Source of the DNA: Halorussus gelatinilyticus
GTDB lineage: Archaea; Halobacteriota; Halobacteria; Halobacteriales; Haladaptataceae
Direction: 5' to 3'
Assembly: GCF_023238445.1 (NCBI RefSeq)
Contig: NZ_CP096658.1
Coordinates: 3,410,001 to 3,474,000 of the forward strand
DNA length: 64,000 nt
The notes beneath the pieces are model-generated. The model was not told where the DNA came from and searched no databases. It saw only the letters and a list, made by a program, of their open reading frames with translations. The position numbers and the translations under genes are program-made. This document shows, in pieces, positions 24,561-33,355 of this stretch; the first letter of the stretch is position 1, and every line of letters begins with the position of its first letter.

Positions 24561-24890
24561 ATGCCGACCGCCTACGTCACTGCACCGCCCGAAGTGGCGA
24601 CAGACATCGCCGAAGCGCTCGTCGAGGAACGACTCGCGGCCTGCGTCAACCGGTTTCCCTGCACCTCGGTCTACCGGTGGGAGGGCGAGGTCCACCGCGA
24701 CGAGGAGGTGGTTCTGCTGGCCAAGACCACCGATGCGGGTTACGACCGACTCGAAGAGCGGGTCGAGGAGTTGCATCCCTACGACGTGCCCTGCATCGAG
24801 CGGTTCGAGGAGCGCGAGATGCTGGACTCGTTCGCGGCGTGGCGCGACGAGGCGGTGTCGTCCGGAGCGTCGGCGTCGGACGATGAGTGA
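24561..24890 (+). CDS. cutA: divalent-cation tolerance protein CutA
   Basis: The 109-residue protein matches CutA in length and motifs: YVTAPPEVATDIAEALVEERLAACVN, VYRWEGEVHRDEEVVLLAKT, and LHPYDVPCIERF. CutA proteins are small trimeric signal-type proteins linked to copper tolerance. A TATA-like TAATTA about 26 bases upstream indicates a leaderless message. It has an acidic Ser-rich tail (SSGASASDDE). Confidence 0.93.
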   Translation: MPTAYVTAPPEVATDIAEALVEERLAACVNRFPCTSVYRWEGEVHRDEEVVLLAKTTDAGYDRLEERVEELHPYDVPCIERFEEREMLDSFAAWRDEAVSSGASASDDE

Positions 24891-25178
24891 CGGCTGGAAG
24901 GCGTCGAATAGGAGCTAGCTACTGCCGACACCGAGGAGACCGCACAGCAGACTCCGACCGCACCCTGCCCGCGACCGCAGAGCGGACTACCGCCGAGGAA
25001 AAGGAGTCACCGTACAGCACCGCGACGGCACTGCGGCCGCACAGCACCGCAGGCCTCACGCCTCCCCAGCCTCGCGGTCGCTACGCTCCCGCTCCCTCGC
25101 GCGATGGGCGCGGCGCGTTCACGCGCCGCGCCCGTACGCGCCGGTCGAAAAGACGTATCTTCGCGCTCCGTCGCCTGT
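24891..25178. other. intergenic region carrying dispersed repeat copy 2
   Basis: No gene is supported between cutA and the convergent phosphoglycolate phosphatase gene. CAGCACCGC occurs twice within 40 bases (about 25015 and 25042), followed by the dispersed repeat at 25039-25143. Confidence 0.55.
25039..25143. repeat. dispersed intergenic repeat, copy 2
   Basis: The ordered blocks GCACAGCACCGCA, CTCACGCCTCCCCA, TCGCTACGCT and TCCCTCGCGCG...ACGCGCCGG match those at 2221-2388. This copy lacks the two hairpins inserted in copy 1. It contains the internal palindrome GGCGCGTTCACGCGCC. Confidence 0.6.
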
Positions 25179-25853
25179 TCAGGCGCGCTCGCGGAGGTCG
25201 TCCAGCACCCCGAGCGTGCCCTCGGAGTACGACTCGTCCAGTACCACGTCGGCGGCGCGCTGGGCTTTGGCGTCGGCGTTGGCGACCGCGTAGGACTCGC
25301 CGGCGACGCCGAACGTGGACACGTCGTTCTCCGAGTCGCCGATAGCTACGAACTCGTCGGGGTCTCGGTCGAGGAGCCGCGCGACCGACTTCAGCCCGCG
25401 ACCCTTCTCGATTTCGGGGGCCTTGACGTGGTAGGCGAACCCGGTGTCCACGACTTCCAGTCCGTGTTCGGCCGCGAGTTCTTCGAGCGGGCCGAGCGGC
25501 TGGTCCCGAGCGACCGCCACCTCGGTCTCGCGCCACCGGTTTACCGTGTCCGTCGGTCCCCACCCGAGGTCGTGGCCCGCCGCGACGTACTTCTCTGCGA
25601 CCCGGCGCGCGGCCTCGCCGTCGCCGTTCGTCGTGACCGCCTCGCCCGAGAGGACGATACCGCCGTTCTCGGCGATGACGTTCTGTTCGACGTACATGAA
25701 GTGACAGAGCGCCACGGGGTAGGGGAACGCCTTCCCGGTGGCGACGACGACCGGCGCGTGCCACTCGGGAAGCACGTCGAAGAACCGCGGGTCTACGGAG
25801 TCGTCGGGCCGAGTCATCGTGCCGTCGATGTCGAGGACGAGCGGCGGAACCAT
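25179..25853 (-). CDS. phosphoglycolate phosphatase, archaeal HAD type
   Basis: The 224-residue HAD-superfamily (Cof/IIB-like) enzyme has motif I LDIDGTMTRP, motif II VVATGK, the catalytic Lys in EKGRGLK, and motif IV IGDSENDVSTF. That matches the archaeal TA0175/phosphoglycolate phosphatase family, which removes phosphate from 2-phosphoglycolate. ATG at 25853. It is 59 bases downstream of the membrane protein gene at 25913-27049 on the same strand, so it may belong to the end of the glpK operon. Confidence 0.9.
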   Translation of the reverse strand: MVPPLVLDIDGTMTRPDDSVDPRFFDVLPEWHAPVVVATGKAFPYPVALCHFMYVEQNVIAENGGIVLSGEAVTTNGDGEAARRVAEKYVAAGHDLGWGPTDTVNRWRETEVAVARDQPLGPLEELAAEHGLEVVDTGFAYHVKAPEIEKGRGLKSVARLLDRDPDEFVAIGDSENDVSTFGVAGESYAVANADAKAQRAADVVLDESYSEGTLGVLDDLRERA

Positions 25854-25912
25854 GCGGTAGCGTGGGAGCGGCGCGCACAAAAAGCGGTCGTTCGGAGGTC
25901 GCGTCCGTCCGT

Positions 25913-27049
25913 TCAGAGGCCGAGCGTCGGCACCCAGACGCTCTGGGGGAAGACGCCGACGATGGCCAGCACCGCGATGAGGAAGGTGCCGACGACGATG
26001 GCGGCGGCGGGCGGGTCGAAGTGAGTGTCGGCGTGCGCGTAGAAGATTCGCTGGACGAGTTCGCCGACGAGCGCGCAAATCGCGCCGAAGACGCCGCCGA
26101 CCACGAGCGCCGAGGCGAGCGGAATCGCGGCCGCCACCTCCGCGGGCGGGGCCGTCGAGACCGCCATCCCGGCCGGAGCCAGCGCCAGCGCCGCGGTGCT
26201 GGCGGGCAGGCTGATGTGGTGAGTCACCGGAATCTGCTCGACGCCGCAGTTGAGGAAGACGAGACTCGCCGCGCTGATGCCGAACGCGAGGAACGGACTG
26301 CCGGTCGTATAGGCAGTGAACGCCGCGAGGATGCCCACGACGACGCCCAATGTCGCCACGTTCGCCCACTTGTACTGGTGGGGGAGCCACGGTTCGACGA
26401 CGAACCGGCCCTCGGCGGTTCCGCCGTCGGCGGCGGGTTCCCGCCCACCGTCACTGTCGGCGGTCGCGGCCTCGCCGATGATGCGTCGGTCACCGTCCTC
26501 GAACGGCGACATGTCGAGGATACCGCCGCTGGTGTCGCCGATGATGTCGTAGCCGAAGACGATGCGGTGGATGACGGCCGACAGCACGACGCCCATCGCG
26601 ATGGGGTCGTAGGGCATCCCGAGCGTCGAGGAGGCGACGGTCAGCCAGTAGCCGACGATACCGAACGCGCCGCCGACCGCGAGCACGTCGGGTTTGGTCC
26701 CCTGCGCGAACGCGATGTTCTTGGCCTCGTGGAAGTCGAAGTCGGTGTCCATGTACCCGCGCTTCGCGGCGTAGGCGGCCGCGGCCGCGCCGCCGGCGAA
26801 GCTGATGGCCGGGGAGAACACCGGCCCGAAGGCGATGGAGCCGGTGATGCCGACCGCCGCGAGTTCGCCCGCCGCGCCCGCCTCCGACGCGCCGGCGACG
26901 GTCTTTCCGATGACGTTGGCCGCCTCGTCCGCGATGACCATGAAGCCGGTGAAGATGAACGCCGGGAGCGCCCCGAGCGCCGCGCCGAACGCGCCGCCCG
27001 CGAACGCCGCCAATAGCATCTCCACCGCCCACAGATCAGCCCAAGCCAT
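25913..27049 (-). CDS. multi-span membrane protein coupled to glpK, candidate glycerol transporter
   Basis: The 378-residue, Gly/Ala-rich membrane protein has about ten hydrophobic segments (for example LLAAFAGGAFGAALGALPAF, VLAVGGAFGIVGYW, VATLGVVVGILAAFTAY, SALVVGGVFGAICALV) and a soluble acidic loop at about residues 180-220. It matches no transporter family I can name. Its ATG lies immediately after the glpK stop (no spacer), so the two are co-translated. The context strongly suggests a role in glycerol or glycerol-phosphate uptake, but this is inference from position. Confidence 0.75.
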   Translation of the reverse strand: MAWADLWAVEMLLAAFAGGAFGAALGALPAFIFTGFMVIADEAANVIGKTVAGASEAGAAGELAAVGITGSIAFGPVFSPAISFAGGAAAAAYAAKRGYMDTDFDFHEAKNIAFAQGTKPDVLAVGGAFGIVGYWLTVASSTLGMPYDPIAMGVVLSAVIHRIVFGYDIIGDTSGGILDMSPFEDGDRRIIGEAATADSDGGREPAADGGTAEGRFVVEPWLPHQYKWANVATLGVVVGILAAFTAYTTGSPFLAFGISAASLVFLNCGVEQIPVTHHISLPASTAALALAPAGMAVSTAPPAEVAAAIPLASALVVGGVFGAICALVGELVQRIFYAHADTHFDPPAAAIVVGTFLIAVLAIVGVFPQSVWVPTLGL

Positions 27050-28594
27050 CTAACTCTCTCCCCCGTCGCGCGCCCAGTCGGTGGCACGTTCGACGGCGTC
27101 GGCCCAGCGGTCGTACATCTCGTCCGCTTCGTCGCGGTTCATGTCCGGTTCGAACTCGCGGTCAACGCGCCAGTTGTCCCGGAGTTCCTCGGGATCGTCC
27201 CAGTAGCCGACCGCGAGGCCCGCGGCGTAAGCCGAACCGAGTGCGGTCGTCTCGTCGACTTCGGGTCGGGCGATTTCGGTGCCGATGATGTCGGCCTGCA
27301 ACTGGCAGAGGAAGTTGTTCTTGACCGCGCCGCCGTCCACCTTCAGACTCTCCATCTCGATGTCGCTGTCGGCGACCATCGCCTCGGCCACGTCGCGGGT
27401 CTGGTACGCGATGGATTCGAGCGTCGCGCGGACGACGTGTTCCCGGCGCGTCCCGCGGGTCATCCCGACGATGGTGCCCCGAGCGCGCTGGTCCCAGTGG
27501 GGCGCGCCGAGACCGGTGAAGGCCGGGACGACGTAGACGCCGTCGGTCGAATCGACGCTCCGGGCCAGCGTCTCGGACTCGGCGGCGTCCTCGATGAGCG
27601 TCATGTCTTCGAGCCACTCGATCGCCGCACCCGTCACGAAGATGGCTCCTTCGAGGGCGTACTGGACGGGTTCGCCCGAGCGCTGGAACCCGACCGTCGT
27701 GAGCAGGCCGTGGTCGCTGTCCACCGCCTCGTTACCCGTGTTCATCAGGAAGAAGCTCCCCGTGCCGTAGGTGTTCTTGGCGTCGCCCGCGTCGAAGCAG
27801 GTCTGGCCGAACAGCGCGGCCTGCTGGTCGCCGAGCGCGCCCGCGACCGGAATCTCGGCCCCGAGGAAGCCGTCGGGGTCGGTCGCGCCGTAATAGTCTT
27901 CGTCGCTGGAGGGCCGGACCTCCGGCAGACACTCCTCGGGGACGTCGAACTCCCGGAGGAGGTCGTCGTCCCAGTCCATCTCGTGGATGTCGAACAGCAT
28001 CGTCCGGGAGGCGTTAGTTACGTCGGTGATGTGGTTCCCGGTGAGGTTGTATATCAGCCACGAGTCGATGGTGCCGAACATGATTTCGCCCTCGGCGGCC
28101 CGCGATTTGAGGTCCGCCGGGCGGGCGCGCTGGGTCTTGATGGGGTCGGCGTTGTCCAACAACCACTCGGCCTTCGTCGCCGAGAAGTAGGCGTCGGCTT
28201 CGAGACCGGTCTTCGCTCGAATCTCTTCGACCTTCCCCTGCGCTTCGAGTTCCTCGACGCGGTCGGTCGTCCGTCGGTCCTGCCAGACGATGGCGTTGTG
28301 GACCGGCTTGCCGGTGTCGCGGTCCCAGAGCAGCGTCGTCTCGCGCTGGTTGGTCACGCCGATGGCGGCGAGTTGGTCCGCGGTCAGTCCGGCGTCTTCG
28401 AGCGCCGCCCGGACGACCGACTTGGTGTTCTCCCAAATCTCGACCGGGTCGTGTTCGACCCAACCGGGTTCGGGGTAGATCTGTTCGTGGGTCTCGTACG
28501 AGTTGGCGACGACCTGGCCGCCGTGGTCGAAGACCATGAAGCGAGTACCGGTCGTCCCTTGGTCTATCGCGCCGACGTATGTTTCCTGAGTCAT
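27050..28594 (-). CDS. glpK: glycerol kinase
   Basis: The 514-residue FGGY kinase has the N-terminal phosphate loop AIDQGTTGTRFMVFD, WVEHDPVEIWENT, and the NQRETTLLWDRDTGKPVHNAIVWQDRRT signature. It also has GALGDQQAALFGQ and the C-terminal VDGGAVKNNFLCQLQADI. It phosphorylates glycerol with ATP to sn-glycerol-3-phosphate for GlpABC. The ATG at 28594 (MTQETYVG) is preferred over an upstream frame extension. Divergent from glpA across 242 bases. Confidence 0.96.
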   Translation of the reverse strand: MTQETYVGAIDQGTTGTRFMVFDHGGQVVANSYETHEQIYPEPGWVEHDPVEIWENTKSVVRAALEDAGLTADQLAAIGVTNQRETTLLWDRDTGKPVHNAIVWQDRRTTDRVEELEAQGKVEEIRAKTGLEADAYFSATKAEWLLDNADPIKTQRARPADLKSRAAEGEIMFGTIDSWLIYNLTGNHITDVTNASRTMLFDIHEMDWDDDLLREFDVPEECLPEVRPSSDEDYYGATDPDGFLGAEIPVAGALGDQQAALFGQTCFDAGDAKNTYGTGSFFLMNTGNEAVDSDHGLLTTVGFQRSGEPVQYALEGAIFVTGAAIEWLEDMTLIEDAAESETLARSVDSTDGVYVVPAFTGLGAPHWDQRARGTIVGMTRGTRREHVVRATLESIAYQTRDVAEAMVADSDIEMESLKVDGGAVKNNFLCQLQADIIGTEIARPEVDETTALGSAYAAGLAVGYWDDPEELRDNWRVDREFEPDMNRDEADEMYDRWADAVERATDWARDGGES

Positions 28595-28836
28595 GGGTGA
28601 GTTACCGTAGTTACCGTCAACCACTACCGTGTTCACGACATCGTGCGTAGTTTACGCATGGTGCCGCTATACTGGTAAACAATATTGACTTTCATTATAA
28701 AACTTTCGCAGGAACGTGCCAGAAGCGGTCGTATCCGTCAGAAATCGTGGCGATTCGACGCTCGGAGAGTCATTTACTGCGATACATGGAATGGCGGTAA
28801 AGTAAAGTGACGTGAGTGCGAGTTTCGAGAAAAGGG
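28595..28836. other. glpK-glpA divergent control region
   Basis: This region carries a direct repeat AGTTACCGT twice near the glpK start (about 28605-28623), an operator-like palindrome (28644-28658), AT-rich blocks near 28680-28704 (AATATTG, CATTATAAAAC), and GTAAAGTAAAG at about 28797-28807 close to glpA. No gene is present. Confidence 0.55.
28644..28658. promoter_or_regulatory. candidate operator palindrome TGCGTA-GTT-TACGCA
   Basis: A perfect 6-bp dyad around GTT lies 50 bases upstream of glpK and 179 bases upstream of glpA, next to AT-rich promoter-like DNA. Position and symmetry fit a repressor or activator site for the glycerol genes; the protein is unknown. Confidence 0.5.
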
Positions 28837-30567
28837 ATGACAGCTACTACGGACGTTCTCGTCGTCGGCGGGGGGTCTACGGGCACCGGCATCGCGCGGG
28901 ACTTGGCGATGCGAGGGGTGGACGTGACGCTCGTCGAGAAAGGGAACCTGACTCACGGGACGACCGGGCGGATGCACGGACTCCTCCACAGCGGCGGTCG
29001 CTACGCGGTCTCCGACCGAGCGAGCGCCGAGGAGTGCATCGAGGAGAATCGCGTCCTCCGGGACATCGCCGGCCACTGCGTCGAGGAGACCGGCGGGCAG
29101 TTCGTCCAGTTGGAGGGCGACCCGGACGAGTACTTCGAGGAGAAACTGGCGGGCTGTCGGGAGTGTGGCATCCCCGCGGAGGTCCTCACGGGGGAGGAGG
29201 CCCGCGAGGAGGAGCCCTATCTGACCGAGGACGTGAAGCGGGCGATTCGGGTGCCGGACGGCGCTATCGACCCGTTCCGGCTCTGCGTCGCCAATGCAAT
29301 CAGCGCGGAGAACCACGGCGCGCGCATCGAGACCCACGCCGAAGTCGTGGACCTGCTGGGCGACTCGGACCGCGTGACCGGCGCGACGATTCGCCACGAC
29401 AGCGGCCCCGGCAAGCGCACGCACGGCAAAGTGGGCGAAACCGAGGAGATTCGCGCCGAGTACGTCGTCAACGCGACCGGCGCGTGGGCCGGGCAGTTGG
29501 GCGAGATGGCGGGCGTGGACATCGAGGTCCGACCGTCGAAGGGCGTGATGGTCGTGATGAACTGCCGGCAGGTGGACACCGTTATCAATCGGTGCAGGCC
29601 GAAGGGCGACGCCGACATCGTGGTGCCCCACGAGACGACCGCCATCCTCGGCACGACCGACGAGGAGGTCTCGGACCCCGAGGACTACCCCGAGGAGCGC
29701 TGGGAGGTGGACCTGATGATAGACGAGTTGAAGCGACTCGTCCCCATCCTCGAAGAGGCTCGGACGGTCCGGTCGTTCTGGGGCGTCCGCCCGCTATACG
29801 AACCGCCGGAGGTCGGGAGTTCGGACCCGACCGACATCACCCGCGACTACTTCCTGCTTGACCACGAGGAGCGCGACGACCTGCACGGGCTGACCTCCAT
29901 CGTCGGCGGGAAGTTCACGACCTACCGGATGATGGCCGAGGAGATCAGCGACCACGTCTGCGAGCAGTTGGGCGTCTCCGCGGCGTGCCGCACCGCCGAC
30001 GAACCCCTGCCGGGAAGCGAGGACGAGTCGGTCTTGGACGCCGGGATGGACCGCTTCGGCCTGCGCTCGCCGGTCGCACGCCGGAGCGCCCAGCGCCTCG
30101 GGTCGCGGGCCGACGACGTGCTGTCGTCGGTCGAACCCAACCCAGTTCTCTGTGACTGCGAAGCCGTCACGCGCGCCGAGGTGCGCGACGCCATCGACCA
30201 GTCGGGCACCGACCTCAACGCGGTCCGCATCCGGACCCGCGCCTCGATGGGCAACTGTCAGGGCGGGTTCTGCTGTCACCGGATGGCCAGCGAACTCCAC
30301 CCCGAGTTCGAGGAACCGCAGGCCTACGCCGCGCTCGACGAACTGTTCCAGGAGCGCTGGAAGGGCGAACGACACGCCCTCTGGGGCGAACAGCTCTCGC
30401 AGGCCGCGCTGAACTACGCGCTCCACGCGACGACGATGAACCGGGACCGCGACCCGGTGGCCGACGGCGAGCGGGACGAGGGCTCTGCTATCGACTTCGC
30501 GGCGTTCGACGCGGGTGAGTCGCACTCGCCGACCGCCGCCCCCGACGGAGGGCGACATGGCGATTGA
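28837..30567 (+). CDS. glpA: anaerobic-type glycerol-3-phosphate dehydrogenase subunit A
   Basis: This 576-residue flavoprotein has the FAD motif [21 protein letters not shown], then [30 protein letters not shown], and a C-terminal BFD-like [2Fe-2S] domain ([11 protein letters not shown]...[12 protein letters not shown]). With GlpB and GlpC it oxidises glycerol-3-phosphate to DHAP and passes electrons to quinone. ATG 28837 is preferred to GTG 28816. The last 11 bases overlap glpB. Confidence 0.95.
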   Translation: MTATTDVLVVGGGSTGTGIARDLAMRGVDVTLVEKGNLTHGTTGRMHGLLHSGGRYAVSDRASAEECIEENRVLRDIAGHCVEETGGQFVQLEGDPDEYFEEKLAGCRECGIPAEVLTGEEAREEEPYLTEDVKRAIRVPDGAIDPFRLCVANAISAENHGARIETHAEVVDLLGDSDRVTGATIRHDSGPGKRTHGKVGETEEIRAEYVVNATGAWAGQLGEMAGVDIEVRPSKGVMVVMNCRQVDTVINRCRPKGDADIVVPHETTAILGTTDEEVSDPEDYPEERWEVDLMIDELKRLVPILEEARTVRSFWGVRPLYEPPEVGSSDPTDITRDYFLLDHEERDDLHGLTSIVGGKFTTYRMMAEEISDHVCEQLGVSAACRTADEPLPGSEDESVLDAGMDRFGLRSPVARRSAQRLGSRADDVLSSVEPNPVLCDCEAVTRAEVRDAIDQSGTDLNAVRIRTRASMGNCQGGFCCHRMASELHPEFEEPQAYAALDELFQERWKGERHALWGEQLSQAALNYALHATTMNRDRDPVADGERDEGSAIDFAAFDAGESHSPTAAPDGGRHGD

Positions 30568-31981
30568 GGACGACGTGACCGTCGTCGGCGGCGGCCTCGC
30601 CGGGATGACCGCCGCGCTCGCCGCCGCCCGCGACGGTGCCGAGGTCCGGGTCCTGTCGCACAAGGACTCGACGCTCAAGAGCGCGAGCGGACTGGTTGAC
30701 GTGCTGGGGTATCGGCCGCGTTCGGCGGCGGCTGACGAGCGCGGTGCAGGGTCGGACGAGTCGGCGAACGACGCCGACCGCGGCGAGGAGTCGAGCCCGG
30801 CGGACGGACCGCTCGCCGACCCCTTCGACGCGATTCCCGACCTGCCGGAGTCGCACCCCTACCGAACCGTGGGCGTCGAGGGCGTCCGGGACGCACTGGC
30901 GCTCTTCGACGAGGTGGTCGGCGACCGGTACCGCGGGAGCCACACCGACCGGAACGCGCTGGTCCCGACCCACGTCGGGTCGGTCAAGCCGACCGCGCGC
31001 TACCCCGCGACCGCGGCGGCGGGACTGGCCAGCGACGACCGGAGCGCCCTGCTGGTCGGCTTCGAGACCGTCACGGACTTCGACGCGCCGCTCGCGGCCG
31101 CCCACCTCGAATCCGCGGGCGTCCCGTTCGCCGCGCGCGGCGCGACGATTGCGTTCCCCGGCGACTTCCGGGTGGACGCCAAGATTACGCGGTTCGCCGA
31201 CGCGCTCGACGCGAACGAGCGCGTCGCGGTCGAGGGCGACGGATACACGACCGAGCTACCGGTTCGGACGGCGCTCGCGGAGGCCGTGAAACCCCACCTG
31301 CGGGGCGAGGAGCGCGTCGGCTTCCCCGCAATTTTGGGCCAGCACGACCCGGCGGAGGTCTGCGCCGACCTCGAATCCGAACTCGGTGCGGCCGTCTTCG
31401 AGGTTCCGATGGGACCGCCGAGTCTGCCGGGGATGCGCCTCGAAGGCGCGTTCCTCGCGGCCTGCCGGGAGGCGGGCGTGCGGTTCACGACCGGAAACCC
31501 GGTGGTGGACTACGAGACGGGCGACGGAACGAGCGGCGGGAGCGGCGACGAGACTGGCGACGGGGACGGCGATGCTCCCGGCATCGCCGCCGTCCGCGTC
31601 GAGCGAAACGGCGCGGCGATTCCGTTCCACGCCGACCAGTTCGTGCTGGCGACCGGCGGGTTGGTGGGCAAGGGCATCGACTCGGACCGCGAGAGCGTCG
31701 AGGAGCCCATTTTCGACTGCCACGTTCCCCACTCGCGGGACCGATACGACTGGTTCGCCGACGACGCCTTCGGCGACCACCCCTTCGCGCGGTTCGGCGT
31801 GGAGACCGACGACGACCTGCGACCCCTCGACCGGGAGGGCGACGTGGAGTTTTCGAACCTGCGGGCCGCCGGCGCGGTGCTGGGCGGCTACGACTTCGCG
31901 GCCGAGAAGTCCGGGGCGGGCGTCTCGCTCGCCACCGGCGTCGCGGCCGGGCGGAGCGCGGCGCGAGAGGTGACGAGGTGA
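30557..31981 (+). CDS. glpB: glycerol-3-phosphate dehydrogenase subunit B
   Basis: The 474-residue FAD-binding protein starts [24 protein letters not shown] and has [36 protein letters not shown] and C-terminal [24 protein letters not shown], all GlpB features. There are haloarchaeal acidic insertions (about residues 57-78 and 319-333). It bridges the GlpA flavin and GlpC iron-sulfur centres. It overlaps glpA by 11 bases and is six bases before glpC. Confidence 0.93.
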   Translation: MAIEDDVTVVGGGLAGMTAALAAARDGAEVRVLSHKDSTLKSASGLVDVLGYRPRSAAADERGAGSDESANDADRGEESSPADGPLADPFDAIPDLPESHPYRTVGVEGVRDALALFDEVVGDRYRGSHTDRNALVPTHVGSVKPTARYPATAAAGLASDDRSALLVGFETVTDFDAPLAAAHLESAGVPFAARGATIAFPGDFRVDAKITRFADALDANERVAVEGDGYTTELPVRTALAEAVKPHLRGEERVGFPAILGQHDPAEVCADLESELGAAVFEVPMGPPSLPGMRLEGAFLAACREAGVRFTTGNPVVDYETGDGTSGGSGDETGDGDGDAPGIAAVRVERNGAAIPFHADQFVLATGGLVGKGIDSDRESVEEPIFDCHVPHSRDRYDWFADDAFGDHPFARFGVETDDDLRPLDREGDVEFSNLRAAGAVLGGYDFAAEKSGAGVSLATGVAAGRSAAREVTR

Positions 31982-31987
31982 CTATCT

Positions 31988-33349
31988 ATGAGTGACGCAG
32001 AACAGCCGACGGACGCGAACGAACCAGAGGGAGCGAGTGACCCGAACGACGTGCGAGAGGAAGAGACGGTCGCAGACGACGAGTTCGAACCGGTGCAGGT
32101 GTTCCCCGAGAGCGAGGAGATGGACCTCCGGCCGGGGAGCGACGACTGCTACAAGTGCTCGACCTGCGACACGAACTGTCCGGTCGCGGAGGTTGACGAC
32201 GAGTTCCCCGGCCCGAAGTTTCAGGGACCGGAGCAGTGGCGGCTCAAGCGCAAGGACGACCGCGACATCGACGACTCGGTGATGTCCTGCTCGAACTGCA
32301 TGCGGTGTGACTCGTCGTGTCCCTCCGACGTGCCGCTGAGCCAGATGCACAACACCGCGCGCGGCGAGTACGTCGAGAACCAGATGGACAAGTTCTCGCG
32401 GGAGTACGTCCGCAACCGGATTCTGGCGAACTACCGGACGATGGCCGAGTTGGGGAGCAAGGTGCCGCGCCTGACTAACTTCGTGATGGGCAACTCGCTC
32501 GTCCAGACGTTCAACGAGAAGGTGCTGGGAATCACGTCGGAACGCGAGTTCCCCGAGTTCGCCGACCAGACCTTTCGGGAGTGGTGGCGCGAGCGAGGCG
32601 GGGCGAAGGTCCGAAGCGACGAGAAGCGCGTCGCGTACTTCCACGGCTGTTACTCGAACTACAACACCCCGGAGGTCGGCAAGTCGATGGTCCGACTCTT
32701 CGAGTACTTCGGCTACGAGGTCGTGGTGCCGCCCCAGAAGTGTTCGGGCACGCCGATGTTCGCCAACGGGATGCTGGACGACGCCGAGCGCGCGGCCGAG
32801 ACGAACGTCCGCGAACTCGCGGCCGCGATAGAGGACGGCGCGGACGTCATCGCCTCCTGCACGTCCTGCTCGATGTCGCTCCGCCAGGAGTACCCCGAAC
32901 TGTTCAGTTTCGAGGGGACCGCCAGCGTCGCGGCCCGCACCTACGAGGCCCTCGAATACCTGCGACTCCACGAGGACCTGGAAGCCGAACTGGCCGAGGC
33001 CGAAGTGGACGCCGGCGAGTTCGCCTACCACGCGCCGTGTCACGCCCGGAATCAGGGGCTGGCCGGACAGGCCGTCGAACTCCTCGACGGTCTCTCGGGC
33101 GCGAACGCCGAAGACGTCGGCGAGTCGTGTTCCGGCATCTCTGGCACCTACGGTTGGAAGGAGGAAAAATACGAAACGTCCATGAAGATAGGTGAGGAGA
33201 TGTTCGACCACATGGAGACGACCGACGCGGAGACGGGCATGACCGAGTGTCCGACCTGCGCGATGCAGATGGAACACGGCACGGGCTACGAGATTCGCCA
33301 CCCGCTCGAAGTGATGGACGAGGCGCTGGTCGGCGAGGGGAGACACTGA
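31988..33349 (+). CDS. glpC: glycerol-3-phosphate dehydrogenase iron-sulfur subunit C
   Basis: The 453-residue protein has two [4Fe-4S] ferredoxin motifs, CYKCSTCDTNCP (about residues 55-66) and CSNCMRCDSSCP (about 100-111). Two CCG-type domains follow, here reading KCSGTPMFANG and SCSGISGTYG with Ser instead of the second Cys, plus CTSCSMS and CPTCAMQ. It has a long acidic N-terminal extension. It should anchor GlpAB to the membrane and transfer electrons to quinone. Confidence 0.94.
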   Translation: MSDAEQPTDANEPEGASDPNDVREEETVADDEFEPVQVFPESEEMDLRPGSDDCYKCSTCDTNCPVAEVDDEFPGPKFQGPEQWRLKRKDDRDIDDSVMSCSNCMRCDSSCPSDVPLSQMHNTARGEYVENQMDKFSREYVRNRILANYRTMAELGSKVPRLTNFVMGNSLVQTFNEKVLGITSEREFPEFADQTFREWWRERGGAKVRSDEKRVAYFHGCYSNYNTPEVGKSMVRLFEYFGYEVVVPPQKCSGTPMFANGMLDDAERAAETNVRELAAAIEDGADVIASCTSCSMSLRQEYPELFSFEGTASVAARTYEALEYLRLHEDLEAELAEAEVDAGEFAYHAPCHARNQGLAGQAVELLDGLSGANAEDVGESCSGISGTYGWKEEKYETSMKIGEEMFDHMETTDAETGMTECPTCAMQMEHGTGYEIRHPLEVMDEALVGEGRH

Positions 33350-33355
33350 CGACGG

